Positions 16,510 to 25,504 of a stretch of DNA of 64,000 nt are shown here, piece by piece. Numbering within the stretch: the stretch's first letter is position 1; each line of letters starts with the position of its first letter. Origin of the DNA: Winogradskyella sp. (GTDB lineage Bacteria > Bacteroidota > Bacteroidia > Flavobacteriales > Flavobacteriaceae); contig JAOEWO010000009.1 in assembly GCA_028383925.1 (NCBI GenBank), positions 17,465-81,464 of the forward strand. The letters are read 5' to 3'. A program made the translations under genes and the position numbers. The notes under the pieces are model-generated. The model saw nothing but the letters and a program-made list of their open reading frames with translations, was not told where the DNA came from and ran no database searches.

Positions 16510-18267
16510 ATTTTTAATTGTTTTTTTTATAGTTGCAACATCTAACCCTTGCATAGTTTGCAATTGGCTTAGTGTGCCATGCTCAACAAATGCATCGCTT
16601 ATGCCAAGTATCTTAATTTGATGCTTATAGTTGTGTGAATTTGCAAATTGTAATATACTACTGCCAAATCCGCCAATAACAGTACCATCCTCAATAGTAA
16701 TAACAGCCTTGTAGTGCTTAAATATGGTATGTAATAATACAGTATCTAAAGGTTTAATAAATTGCATATCGTAGTGGCCAATAGCGTCAATTTCATTTAA
16801 TTTTAAAAGGGCATCCTCAACGGATTTTGCAATAGTACCAACAGAAAGTACAGCAATATCTTTACCTTGCTTTAGGCAAATTCCTTTTCCTATATCAATA
16901 GTTTCAAAAGGTTTTTTCCAGTCTAAAATATGACCTCTACCTCTTGGGTAACGTATCGCAATAGGAAAATTAATGCCTAACTGAACCGTGTACATTATAT
17001 TACGAAGCGCAACAGCATCTCTTGGTGCAAAAATAACAAGATTAGGAATACAATTTAAATACGCCAAGTCAAAAACACCATGGTGTGTGGCACCATCTTC
17101 GCCAACCAAACCAGCACGATCTAAACAAAATACTACTGGTAAATTTTGTAAAGCAACATCATGTATTATCTGGTCGTAAGCACGCTGTAAAAATGTAGAA
17201 TAGATGTTACAAAACGGAATTAAACCTTGGGTTGCCATACCTGCGGCTAACGTAACTGCATGTTGCTCTGCAATACCTACATCAAAAGCACGATTAGGCA
17301 TTTCTTTCATCATATATTTTAGAGAACTCCCGGTTGGCATTGCAGGTGTAATTCCTATAATATTTTTATTTTTTTTGGCTAATTCTACAATAGTTTCGCC
17401 AAAGACATCTTGGTATTTTGGTGGCTGTTCTAAACTAGATTTAGCAGAAAGCTCACCGGTTTTTGCGTTAAACTGACCAGGTGCATGATAGGTGACTTGG
17501 TTTTCTTCAGCTTGTTTTAAGCCTTTTCCTTTTGTAGTAATAACATGCAGAAACTTTGGGCCTTTTACAGTTTTTAAACGGTTTAATTCTGAAATTAATA
17601 AAGGTAAATTGTGCCCATCTATAGGTCCGGAATAATTAAAATTTAAAGCTTCAAAAATATTATCTTGTTTCTCAGTGCCTTTTTTTACATTGGTTAAATA
17701 CTGTTTTAAAGCACCAACACTTGGGTCAATACCAATGGCATTATCGTTGAGTATAACTAACAAATTAGCATCAGTAACACCTGCATGATTTAAGCCTTCA
17801 AACGCCATTCCGCCTGCAATAGAAGCATCTCCAATTATAGCAATATGGTGTTTGTTTTCGCCCTTAAGTTGTGATGCAATTGCCATGCCCAAAGATGCCG
17901 AAATTGAGGTTGATGAATGCCCAACGCCAAAAGTATCATAACTGCTTTCGCTACGTTTTGGAAAACCACTAATACCGTTAAGTCTACGGTTGGTATCAAA
18001 AACAGCTTTACGACCCGTTAGTATTTTATGTCCGTACGCTTGGTGACCAACATCCCAAACTAATAAATCTTTTGGTGTGTTAAAAACGTAGTGTAATGCA
18101 ATAGTTAATTCTACAACACCCAAACTAGCACCTAAATGCCCTTCTTTTGTGGCCACTATATTTATAATAAACTCGCGTAATTCTTTAGCTAATTGAGGGA
18201 GGTCTTTAGCTTTAAGATTTCGTAAATCTTTTGGTAGGTTGATATGTTCTAAGAGTGAATTTTTCAC
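16483..18267 (-). CDS. dxs: 1-deoxy-D-xylulose-5-phosphate synthase
   Basis: Thiamine-diphosphate enzyme that condenses pyruvate with glyceraldehyde 3-phosphate, the first step of the MEP isoprenoid pathway. Seen are LVWDVGHQAYGHKILTGR, the TPP/Mg motif GDASIAGGMAFEGLNHAG with NDNAIGID, the catalytic Glu in GIAEQHAVTLAAGMA, and YPRGRG. I place the start at the GTG at 18267 (MKNSLLEHINLPKDLR), which matches the usual N-terminus. A promoter TTG-N18-TATTTTTA ends 4 nt before this GTG, so the mRNA may be leaderless. An ATG at 18300 would add 11 unusual residues and overlap the upstream gene. The product feeds the polyprenyl synthase at 32310. Confidence 0.93.
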   Translation of the reverse strand: MKNSLLEHINLPKDLRNLKAKDLPQLAKELREFIINIVATKEGHLGASLGVVELTIALHYVFNTPKDLLVWDVGHQAYGHKILTGRKAVFDTNRRLNGISGFPKRSESSYDTFGVGHSSTSISASLGMAIASQLKGENKHHIAIIGDASIAGGMAFEGLNHAGVTDANLLVILNDNAIGIDPSVGALKQYLTNVKKGTEKQDNIFEALNFNYSGPIDGHNLPLLISELNRLKTVKGPKFLHVITTKGKGLKQAEENQVTYHAPGQFNAKTGELSAKSSLEQPPKYQDVFGETIVELAKKNKNIIGITPAMPTGSSLKYMMKEMPNRAFDVGIAEQHAVTLAAGMATQGLIPFCNIYSTFLQRAYDQIIHDVALQNLPVVFCLDRAGLVGEDGATHHGVFDLAYLNCIPNLVIFAPRDAVALRNIMYTVQLGINFPIAIRYPRGRGHILDWKKPFETIDIGKGICLKQGKDIAVLSVGTIAKSVEDALLKLNEIDAIGHYDMQFIKPLDTVLLHTIFKHYKAVITIEDGTVIGGFGSSILQFANSHNYKHQIKILGISDAFVEHGTLSQLQTMQGLDVATIKKTIKNLLFSINNC

Positions 18268-18271
18268 CTTG

Positions 18272-18300
18272 TAAAAATACGAGATTTTATTAGTCTTCAA
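18272..18300 (-). promoter_or_regulatory. Promoter immediately before the dxs GTG start
   Basis: On the minus strand TTG (18300-18298) is followed after 18 bp by TATTTTTA (18279-18272), and the GTG start lies only 4 nt further. It overlaps the 3' end of the upstream TonB-like gene. Confidence 0.5.
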
Positions 18301-19237
18301 TTATAAACGAGATTGGTAAAGTAAAGATTGTAGCAATATTTTTACTTCTATGATTTCCAGGTTTAAATTGAGGTAATAAATTTAGAACTCGTTTTATCTC
18401 TTCTTCTATTAATAAATTATATGAACCTCTTATTTTTATATCTTTTACAAAGCCTTTTTTATCAATTTTAAATTGTGTATTAATTTTTTCTTTTTCTTCT
18501 GAGTTAAGATTATTAATAATAGCGCTATTAAAATTAGCTATTACTATTTCTATTATTCTTTTAGAAAAGTATTCTCTTTTTTCTGAAAGGGTTAAATTAT
18601 TAGGGGTATCTAAAAATTCAGGAGGATTTTCTATTATCAAGTGCCCTAATAAATCGTCATCATTTTCTGGTGTTTCAATTTCTAAATCATCTATTTGTGT
18701 CGGTATTACATCAATTTCACCAACCGGTTCTATAATTATCATGCCATCTTCAACTTTTTCATCTTTAATTTTTGATTTAACTTTTTGTTTTAGTGATGTT
18801 GCGCTTGTGTCTAATTCAACTTTTTTAACGTCACTGTTTTTTAAAATTGTATCAATAGATTTTTTATATGTCTCTACGACTTCAATACTATTTATCTTTT
18901 GTTTTTTACCGTCAGTATTAGAACAAGTAAACAAGGTTGTACCCATTGTTAGTAATAGTGCTAAAAGAAATAGTCTACGAAAATTCCAAGTTTTATTAAA
19001 AATAACTTCAGGTATTTTTAGATTAATTGTATTTAATTGGCTCTGTTTTATATGGCCACAGATGCGTTTATTTTTGTTGTTATGTATATAATTCTGAATC
19101 TCATTAACATTCATATGAGTAAAATCAACAACCGTTTTGCAACAAGATTTACAAAAACGACCTTTTTCATTTTTACTCATTTTAGACCAATCTTCATGGC
19201 AAGGTTTAGGAATTGAAATAGAATAGTTCAGTTTCAT
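18290..19237 (-). CDS. TonB-family protein with N-terminal cysteine cluster
   Basis: 315 residues. The cytoplasmic N-terminus has a Cys/His cluster: C13, C29, C32, C33, C60 and H62 (motifs PCHEDWSKM, GRFCKSCCKTVVDF, ICGH), suggestive of zinc or redox binding. A single transmembrane segment follows at about residues 86-106 (RRLFLLALLLTMGTTLF). A charged periplasmic linker comes next, then a C-terminal TonB-like domain (FKIDKKGFVKDIKIRGSYNLLIEEEIKRVLNLLPQFKPG). This architecture is widespread in Flavobacteriia and annotated as energy transducer TonB, but coupling to a receptor is unproven. Transcribed divergently from tadA. Confidence 0.75.
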   Translation of the reverse strand: MKLNYSISIPKPCHEDWSKMSKNEKGRFCKSCCKTVVDFTHMNVNEIQNYIHNNKNKRICGHIKQSQLNTINLKIPEVIFNKTWNFRRLFLLALLLTMGTTLFTCSNTDGKKQKINSIEVVETYKKSIDTILKNSDVKKVELDTSATSLKQKVKSKIKDEKVEDGMIIIEPVGEIDVIPTQIDDLEIETPENDDDLLGHLIIENPPEFLDTPNNLTLSEKREYFSKRIIEIVIANFNSAIINNLNSEEKEKINTQFKIDKKGFVKDIKIRGSYNLLIEEEIKRVLNLLPQFKPGNHRSKNIATIFTLPISFIIED

Positions 19238-19317
19238 AATTTGTAGCTTTGCGGTTAGAACATCAAATTTCTTGCCGCAATGATTTGTAATTGGTTTGAA
19301 ATTGTACTTTTACAACT

Positions 19318-19767
19318 ATGATAAATCCATTTGACGATACTTATTTTATGAAAAAAGCGCTTAAAGAAGCTGAAGCTGCTTTTGAAAAAGGTGAAATACC
19401 TGTTGGTGCTATTATTGTAGTAGAAGATAGAGTTATTGCTAGAACTCATAACCTTACCGAATTATTAAACGATGTTACCGCACATGCAGAAATGCAAGCC
19501 ATAACGTCTGCTGCTAATTTTTTGGGTGGTAAATATTTAGCAAAGTGTACATTGTATGTAACTTTAGAGCCTTGCCAAATGTGTGCAGGTGCATTGTATT
19601 GGAGCCAGATTTCTAAAATTGTTTATGGCGCTTCAGATGAGCAACGTGGTTTTAAGGCTTTAGGTACAAAGCTTCACCCAAAAACAGAGGTGGTAAGAGG
19701 TGTTATGGCTGATGAAGCTTCTGCGTTAATGAAACGTTTTTTTATTGAAAAACGTAATCTAAATTAA
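19318..19767 (+). CDS. tadA: tRNA adenosine(34) deaminase
   Basis: 149-residue zinc deaminase that converts A34 to inosine in the wobble position of tRNA-Arg(ACG). The zinc and catalytic residues are present: H56-A-E58 and P85-C86-x2-C89 (PCQMCAGAL), in the usual spacing. Length fits the family. A -7-like element TACTTTTA ends 5 nt before the ATG, so the transcript may be leaderless. The PrcB-like lipoprotein gene follows after 11 bp and is likely co-transcribed. Confidence 0.93.
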   Translation: MINPFDDTYFMKKALKEAEAAFEKGEIPVGAIIVVEDRVIARTHNLTELLNDVTAHAEMQAITSAANFLGGKYLAKCTLYVTLEPCQMCAGALYWSQISKIVYGASDEQRGFKALGTKLHPKTEVVRGVMADEASALMKRFFIEKRNLN

Positions 19768-19778
19768 AATAAAAGACC

Positions 19779-20243
19779 ATGAGAAACACGATGTTAGTTA
19801 TAGTACTATTAGTAACTTTTGCTTGCAAAACAAATATGAAAACTTCTAAAAGTGAAACAATACAATCTACATTAATAGCAAAAGGTAATTTATACGGCTC
19901 GGGTGCAGAAGGTATAAATGCTCAAAATAGAGTTGTATCTAACCAAAATGATTGGGATGCTTTAATAACTAAAATGAACTTAGTAAATACGGTGACATCT
20001 AGTTTTTCTGAAGTAGAAATAGATTTTGTTAACTTTGATGTTGTGGCTGTTTTTGTTGAAGTTAAGGGTAGTGGTGGTTACAGTCTAGATTTAAATTTGA
20101 CTAAAAATTCTGAAAATATTGTTGTGGCTATAAAGCAAAACGCACCAGATGGGTTATCTACCTCAGTTATGACGCAACCATTTTATATTGTTAAAGTGCG
20201 TAAAAGTAATGTGCCAATTATATTTACTAAAACTAACGAATAG
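19779..20243 (+). CDS. PrcB-like lipoprotein
   Basis: 154 residues with a type II signal peptide (lipobox cysteine C16, VTFAC). The mature domain (YGSGAEGINAQNRVVSNQNDW ... DFVNFDVVAVFVEVKGSGGYSLDL ... QPFYIVKVRKS) resembles the C-terminal PrcB domain. PrcB of Treponema denticola supports a chymotrypsin-like protease complex, but no such protease is encoded nearby, so function here is open. Second gene of the tadA unit. Confidence 0.65.
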   Translation: MRNTMLVIVLLVTFACKTNMKTSKSETIQSTLIAKGNLYGSGAEGINAQNRVVSNQNDWDALITKMNLVNTVTSSFSEVEIDFVNFDVVAVFVEVKGSGGYSLDLNLTKNSENIVVAIKQNAPDGLSTSVMTQPFYIVKVRKSNVPIIFTKTNE

Positions 20244-20256
20244 TTAAGATTAGAGC

Positions 20257-20285
20257 AAAAAAAACGCCCAACTAAAAGTTGAGCG
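20257..20285 (-). terminator. Terminator of the cold-shock gene
   Basis: Stem CGCCCAACT / AGTTGAGCG (one mismatch) with a 3-nt loop; the minus strand continues with eight T. Confidence 0.8.
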
Positions 20286-20307
20286 CTGAAACTTATAAGA
20301 TATATAC

Positions 20308-20499
20308 TTATAGTACCTCTACTTGAGCGGCAACCATTCCTTTTCTTCCTTCTTCTTCGCTGTACTCGACTTTATCCCCTTCACGTAATTCTACGTTGTT
20401 AAGGTTTGATACGTGTACGAAGATGTCTTCTCCTGTTTCATCGTTGGTAATGAATCCAAATCCTTTAGAGTCATTAAAAAATTTAACTGTTCCAGTCAT
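20308..20499 (-). CDS. Cold-shock domain protein
   Basis: 63-residue single-domain CSD protein that binds single-stranded RNA or DNA. RNP1 (K12-GFGFIT) and RNP2 (DIFVHV, residues 25-30) are intact. It is monocistronic: promoter -7 element TATCTTTG at 20532-20525, short leader of about 20 nt, and the terminator at 20257-20285. The short leader argues against the long cold-responsive 5' UTR seen in E. coli cspA. Confidence 0.93.
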   Translation of the reverse strand: MTGTVKFFNDSKGFGFITNDETGEDIFVHVSNLNNVELREGDKVEYSEEEGRKGMVAAQVEVL

Positions 20500-20524
20500 T
20501 ATAATATAAATAAAAATTAAAAAA

Positions 20525-20532
20525 CAAAGATA
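20525..20532 (-). promoter_or_regulatory. -7 element of the cold-shock gene
   Basis: TATCTTTG on the minus strand matches TAnnTTTG, 26 bp before the ATG. No TTG is seen at the usual -33 distance. Confidence 0.5.
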
Positions 20533-20665
20533 TAATTTAAATTAATTGGAATGTTAAGAAATTGTATAATTTTAACACCCTGAAGGTTAAATAATTAAGC
20601 GATTTTTTATAAGTCCTTATTAATAAAGGGCTCAACTAATAAGTGTTAAGCTTTATAAAATATAT

Positions 20666-20911
20666 TTATATTTTATTTTCTTTTTGGTTGGCCTTCATTT
20701 TATCTAGATTTTCTTTTGTTAGCATGTAATCTCTAAGATCCTTGCCTTTCCATCTGTAATAAGAAAATAGTGGAAATACAACCAAGAATAGCCCAACAAC
20801 ACCAAACCCAACGAGTTTTTGAGCATAAGAAATATCTAGTATTAAGCCAGAAATAATACTTGAGGCTGAAGCTATAAAGGCTATGAATGTTATAATTTTT
20901 ATGGGTTTCAT
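20666..20911 (-). CDS. Small two-helix membrane protein, unknown function
   Basis: 81 residues with two hydrophobic segments (about residues 5-26 and 32-52) followed by a basic, charged tail (KGKDLRDYMLTKENLDKMKANQKENKI). I do not recognise the family. It lies between the ClC channel gene and csp in the same direction, with 89 bp to the former, and might be co-transcribed with it. Confidence 0.6.
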   Translation of the reverse strand: MKPIKIITFIAFIASASSIISGLILDISYAQKLVGFGVVGLFLVVFPLFSYYRWKGKDLRDYMLTKENLDKMKANQKENKI

Positions 20912-21000
20912 TAGTCTTGTTTTATTAATTTTTAGAGTCGTCGAGACCCTTATTCGGGTTAAAATATTATAATGTGCTAAATATGAGAGTTACTTGTAAG

Positions 21001-22782
21001 CTAAGATGTAAAATTAATTAATTCGCGTCTATAAGCCGTTAATAATTTTGACTTAGATACAAAACCGTAATATTTACGGTCTTTAATAACAGGTAAATTC
21101 CAAGCTCCAGAAGACTGAAATTTTTTCATAACCACTTCCATAGAGTCATCTTCGTAATGAATATACTCAGGTGGTTTTTGCATAAATGTTTCAACTGTGG
21201 TAGAGTTGTAAAGCGACTGATCAAACATTACGGTTCTTATATCATCTAGTAATATAATACCAACAAAACTATTGTCTGTATCAGTAACTGGAAATAAATT
21301 TCGGTTAGATTTAGAGACACCATCTTTTAGCATATCGCCCAATGACATATCTGGGTGTAACGAAATAAAATCTTTCTCTATTACAGCATCTAAGGTCATT
21401 AATGTTAATACATTTTTATCTTTATCTTGTGTTAATAGCGCACCTTTTTCTAGCAGTTCCTTGGTGTAAATTGTATGGTCTAATCCGTTTTTATTAATAA
21501 TAAACGACATAGAAGCTGTAATCATTAATGGTATAAATAGGGCATAGCCACCTGTAATTTCAGCTATTAAAAATATGGCTGTTAGTGGCGCGTGCAGTAC
21601 ACCAGCTATTAAACCAGACATACCAATTAAAGTAAAGTTAGCTTCAGAAACAGAAAAGCCCAGACCACAATTATTAATAACCTTAGCAACCACATTTCCT
21701 AAAGCACTTCCCATAACTAAAGTTGGTATTATGATTCCGCCAGAGCCTCCTGCTGCAAAAGTCGTGGTCATTGCTATGGCTTTAAAAAGTGTGATGCCAA
21801 ATAGTAGGCCAATAACAATCCAAATATTATCTAAATAAGCATCAAAAGGGGTGTTTCCTAAAGCTTTAATATCATTGCCAGCCATTAAATCATTTATAAA
21901 ACTAAAACCTTCACCATAAAGTGGTGGAATAAAAAATAACATCACACCTATGGCTAAACCACCAATAATAAGTTTGTGTTTTGCAGATTTAAAGCGGTTA
22001 AAGAAGTTGGTAATACCAAAGTATATTTTAGAAAAATAAATTGAAGCAATACCAGTACCAATTCCTAAAAGGATATAAAATAACGTGTCTTTAATGGCAA
22101 ACTTTTCTGAGACTGTAAAATCTAATAATACACTATCACCCAAAAAAAAGTATGATGTAATTACAGAAGAGACAGAAGCAATTAAAAGCGGTAATAACGA
22201 GGCAAAAGTAAGATCTAAACTAAAGACTTCAATAGCAAAAATTATGGCAGCTATCGGAGATTTAAAAATTGAAGCGATGGCACCTGCAGATGCACAAGCT
22301 ATAAGCAAACTTCGTGTTTTTTTGTCTACATGTAACCATCTGCTTAAGTTAGAACTTAAGGCTGAAGCAGATAAAATTGCTGGGCCTAACAACCCAACCG
22401 AACCTCCAAACCCTACGGTTAAAGGTGCGGTAATTAATGGTAAATAAATATTTTTTTTATCTATAATACCATTGCGTTTAGACAAAGCATATAAAATAGT
22501 AGGTATAGCGTGGCCACTTGGTTTTTTAGTTACATATTTTACAAAAAGATACACCAATAGTAAACCAATAATTGGTAAGATAAAGTAAATGCTATTTTGA
22601 GTAAGTACAATACCTTTCTCTAAAATAGCCTCTATAGTAAAGGTTATATTTTTTATAGTTACAGAGACGATACCAGCTAATAACCCAATAATTAAGCTTA
22701 GTAAAAACACAAAGTTTTTTTCAGAGATATGTTTATATCTCCAAATATGTAAGCGTTTAAAAATCTTTGATTTTGTTGGCAC
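21001..22782 (-). CDS. ClC-family chloride channel/transporter with two CBS domains; gating glutamate replaced
   Basis: 593 residues: a ClC membrane domain (about 20-440) and a C-terminal CBS pair (about 455-590, with MTLDAVIEKDFISLHPDM and WNLPVIKDRKYYGFVSKSKL). Selectivity-filter segments are visible: KPSGHAIP near 88-94, GFGGSVGLLGPAI at 124-136, and GGSGGIIIPTLVMGSALGN. At the position of E. coli E148 (motif GREGP) this protein has L132 (GLLGP). The glutamate normally gates and couples chloride to protons; its loss gives passive chloride permeation in E148A mutants of the E. coli protein, so this member may be a channel or may have altered selectivity. The downstream gene is the small membrane protein at 20666. 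Confidence 0.88.
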   Translation of the reverse strand: MPTKSKIFKRLHIWRYKHISEKNFVFLLSLIIGLLAGIVSVTIKNITFTIEAILEKGIVLTQNSIYFILPIIGLLLVYLFVKYVTKKPSGHAIPTILYALSKRNGIIDKKNIYLPLITAPLTVGFGGSVGLLGPAILSASALSSNLSRWLHVDKKTRSLLIACASAGAIASIFKSPIAAIIFAIEVFSLDLTFASLLPLLIASVSSVITSYFFLGDSVLLDFTVSEKFAIKDTLFYILLGIGTGIASIYFSKIYFGITNFFNRFKSAKHKLIIGGLAIGVMLFFIPPLYGEGFSFINDLMAGNDIKALGNTPFDAYLDNIWIVIGLLFGITLFKAIAMTTTFAAGGSGGIIIPTLVMGSALGNVVAKVINNCGLGFSVSEANFTLIGMSGLIAGVLHAPLTAIFLIAEITGGYALFIPLMITASMSFIINKNGLDHTIYTKELLEKGALLTQDKDKNVLTLMTLDAVIEKDFISLHPDMSLGDMLKDGVSKSNRNLFPVTDTDNSFVGIILLDDIRTVMFDQSLYNSTTVETFMQKPPEYIHYEDDSMEVVMKKFQSSGAWNLPVIKDRKYYGFVSKSKLLTAYRRELINFTS

Positions 22783-22796
22783 AGTTTAAATCTAAT

Positions 22797-22823
22797 AAAA
22801 AATCCTGCAAGAAGCAGGATTTT
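22797..22823 (-). terminator. Terminator of aspS
   Basis: Stem AATCCTGC / GCAGGATT with a 5-nt loop, followed by six T on the minus strand. Confidence 0.8.
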
Positions 22824-22829
22824 AATAGT

Positions 22830-24584
22830 TTATGATTTTAAATTCAATTTTAAACTTAGTTCCTTTAGTTGCTCATCATCAATTGGTGCTGGTGCATCTA
22901 TCATAACATCGCGACCCGAGTTATTTTTAGGGAATGCAATAAAATCGCGTATCGTTTCTTGGCCTCCTAAAATGGCAACCAATCTATCTAAGCCAAAAGC
23001 TAAACCTCCATGTGGTGGTGCTCCATATTCAAAAGCATCCATTAAGAAACCGAATTGCGCTTTTGCATCTTCATCAGAGAAGCCTAAATGTTTTAACATA
23101 ATGGCTTGTGTTGCTTTATCATGAATTCTGATAGAGCCTCCTCCAATTTCGTTTCCGTTTAATACTAAATCGTAAGCATTGGCTTTTACATCACCAGGAT
23201 GGGTGTCTAATAATTCTATTTGTCCGGGTTTTGGTGAAGTGAATGGATGGTGCATGGCATGGTAATGCCCTGTTTCTTCATCTAATTCTAATAATGGGAA
23301 ATCTATAACCCAAAGTGGTGCAAATACTTTAGGATCTCTTAACCCTAAACGTGTTGCTAATTCCATACGTAAGGCACTCAATTGTGCGCGTACTTTATTG
23401 GTGTCTCCAGATAATACACAAACTAAGTCTCCTTTTTTAGCTCCTGTAATTTCTGCCCATTTTGCTAAGTCGTCTTGGTCGTAAAATTTATCTACTGAAG
23501 ACTTAAAGCTTCCATCGTCGTTACAACGGCTATAAATCATACCTAAAGCACCAACTTGCGGACGCTTTACCCAATCTATTAATTTATCTATTTCTTTTCT
23601 TGTATAGTTATTTCCACCTGGTACAGCAATACCAACAACCAATTCTGCATTATTAAAAACACCGAAGTCTTTATGTTGTGCAACAGCATTTAATTCTCCA
23701 AATTCCATTCCAAATCTAATGTCTGGTTTGTCGTTTCCGTACAAACGCATGGCGTCATCGTAAAGCATTCTTGGGAATTTTTCAACGTCTACACCATTCA
23801 CCTCTTTTAGTAAATGACGTGTTAAACCTTCAAAAACATTTAAAATATCTTCTTGCTCTACAAACGCCATTTCACAATCTATTTGTGTAAATTCTGGCTG
23901 ACGATCGGCACGTAAATCTTCATCTCTAAAGCACTTTACAATCTGAAAGTATTTGTCCATACCACCAACCATCAATAATTGTTTGAAGGTTTGAGGTGAT
24001 TGTGGAAGCGCGTAAAACTGTCCTTCATTCATACGAGAAGGCACTACAAAATCTCGAGCTCCTTCTGGTGTAGATTTTATTAAATAGGGTGTTTCTACTT
24101 CTATAAAACCATCACCCGAAAGGTAATTTCTAACCTCTTGTGTTACTTTAGCTCTAAATATTAAGCTTTCTTTTACAGGGTTACGACGAATATCTAGGTA
24201 GCGATATTTCATACGTAAGTCGTCACCACCATCTGTTTTATCTTCAATAGTAAAAGGCGGTACTAAAGAGGCGTTTAATATATTTAATTCAGACACTAAA
24301 ACCTCTACATCTCCGGTTGGAATATTTGGATTTTTAGACGCACGTTCTATAACGTTTCCTTTAACCTGTATTACAAATTCGCGTCCTAACTTAGACGCTT
24401 TTTCCATTAAGTCTTTTGAGGTGCGTTCTTCATCAAAGTAAAGTTGTGTAATGCCATAACGATCTCGTAAATCGATATAAATCATAAACCCTTTATCTCT
24501 TATTCCTTGAACCCAACCCGAAAGTGTAACTTCTGTATTATTGTGTGATGCTCTTAATTCACCACAATTGTGACTTCTGTACAT
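22830..24584 (-). CDS. aspS: Aspartyl-tRNA synthetase
   Basis: 584-residue class II synthetase of the bacterial type. The N-terminal OB-fold anticodon-binding domain begins [15 protein letters not shown] and includes [21 protein letters not shown]. Class II motifs follow: motif 2 ([23 protein letters not shown]) and motif 3 ([14 protein letters not shown]). The bacterial GAD insertion lies in between. A TAAATTTG -7 element sits upstream of the start, giving a short leader. Confidence 0.97.
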   Translation of the reverse strand: MYRSHNCGELRASHNNTEVTLSGWVQGIRDKGFMIYIDLRDRYGITQLYFDEERTSKDLMEKASKLGREFVIQVKGNVIERASKNPNIPTGDVEVLVSELNILNASLVPPFTIEDKTDGGDDLRMKYRYLDIRRNPVKESLIFRAKVTQEVRNYLSGDGFIEVETPYLIKSTPEGARDFVVPSRMNEGQFYALPQSPQTFKQLLMVGGMDKYFQIVKCFRDEDLRADRQPEFTQIDCEMAFVEQEDILNVFEGLTRHLLKEVNGVDVEKFPRMLYDDAMRLYGNDKPDIRFGMEFGELNAVAQHKDFGVFNNAELVVGIAVPGGNNYTRKEIDKLIDWVKRPQVGALGMIYSRCNDDGSFKSSVDKFYDQDDLAKWAEITGAKKGDLVCVLSGDTNKVRAQLSALRMELATRLGLRDPKVFAPLWVIDFPLLELDEETGHYHAMHHPFTSPKPGQIELLDTHPGDVKANAYDLVLNGNEIGGGSIRIHDKATQAIMLKHLGFSDEDAKAQFGFLMDAFEYGAPPHGGLAFGLDRLVAILGGQETIRDFIAFPKNNSGRDVMIDAPAPIDDEQLKELSLKLNLKS

Positions 24585-24667
24585 TGTAATTTATTGACTA
24601 TAAATAGGCTGCAAATTTAGCACTATTATTAATAATATAAGAGTTGTAAAAGCGCTTTTGTACGTGT

Positions 24668-25381
24668 TTATTTTTTTATAAACTGTTTAATTGTGCAATA
24701 GCCACCACTATAGGCTTTAAGAAAGTAAGTTCCTTTTGAAAATTTAGAGACATCAATAGTAGACACAGTTTTTTTTATTGATTTTAAAATTTCTCCTGTT
24801 ATAGCGTAAATTTCAATACGCTCAATAGTATTTATTTTAGTAGTGATGGTAATGGTGTTTGTTGTAGGATTTGGGTGTATATTAATTTCTACCCATTTGT
24901 TGTCTGGCTCACTTAAAATTACGGCTTCATAATAAGCAATATCGCCATTTGGTGCCATAATTGTTAAGGTACTTAAATCGTTAATAGTATTTATGGTATA
25001 AGATAGAGGTATATCTATTGTGTTGTAAAAAAAATTAAAATAGTTAGTTTCAAAACTCAGGTTTTCGGTAAGTCCACAAACTATTAGTGTTTGTGCTAAA
25101 CCAGAAATTATAAATGTCATTTCTGGGTCGTTATAGGTGATGTTATTACCAGATGAAGTTAAACTATTACAGACTCCACTGCTAAAAGCGTCAGTATTTG
25201 GGTCATTATCGTTAGTCAATTCTAAGGTAACACTTGCTACTTCGTTATTACTTGGTGCTGCTATTTCGTTACCACCAATTATAATACGTGTGCAATGCCA
25301 TGTAACATCTACTAAGCTTTCACTCTGACTAAATAGTAATAGTGGAAAAATGAGTGTAATTATTGAGCTTAGTATTTTCAT
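24668..25381 (-). CDS. Secreted protein with type IX secretion sorting domain
   Basis: 237 residues with a Sec signal peptide (1-18, ending LLFSQS) and a C-terminal Por_Secre_tail domain (NIHPNPTTNTITITT ... ISKGTYFLKAYS-like segment ending KQFIKK). Such tails direct cargo through the type IX system, whose component PorT is encoded at 44569. The central 120 residues, starting SLVDVTWHCTRIIIGGNEI, have no family I can name. Confidence 0.8.
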   Translation of the reverse strand: MKILSSIITLIFPLLLFSQSESLVDVTWHCTRIIIGGNEIAAPSNNEVASVTLELTNDNDPNTDAFSSGVCNSLTSSGNNITYNDPEMTFIISGLAQTLIVCGLTENLSFETNYFNFFYNTIDIPLSYTINTINDLSTLTIMAPNGDIAYYEAVILSEPDNKWVEINIHPNPTTNTITITTKINTIERIEIYAITGEILKSIKKTVSTIDVSKFSKGTYFLKAYSGGYCTIKQFIKK

Positions 25382-25416
25382 GATAAAGTATATCTATAAA
25401 GATAAAAAATTAAATA

Positions 25417-25446
25417 AAAGCGCCACAACATTTGTTGTGGCGCTTT
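25417..25446 (-). terminator. Terminator of the efflux operon
   Basis: 14-bp perfect stem AAAGCGCCACAACA / TGTTGTGGCGCTTT with a 2-nt loop, downstream of the RND gene. Confidence 0.85.
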
Positions 25447-25504
25447 CTGCTATTAATATAACCTCAGTAAATTAGCTGCGATTTTTATTTTTAAATAGTT
25501 CTTT

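Noticed and set aside
18741..19091. 116-codon plus-strand frame opposite the TonB-like gene
   Set aside because: Antisense shadow of a gene with conserved domains; apparent membrane segments come from the reverse reading of Lys/Glu-rich codons.
20500..20665. Long cold-shock 5' UTR thermosensor upstream of csp
   Set aside because: A good -7 element only 26 bp before the ATG implies a very short leader.
22085..22447. 120-codon plus-strand frame within the ClC gene
   Set aside because: Opposite strand of the conserved ClC membrane domain, with no promoter or family features.
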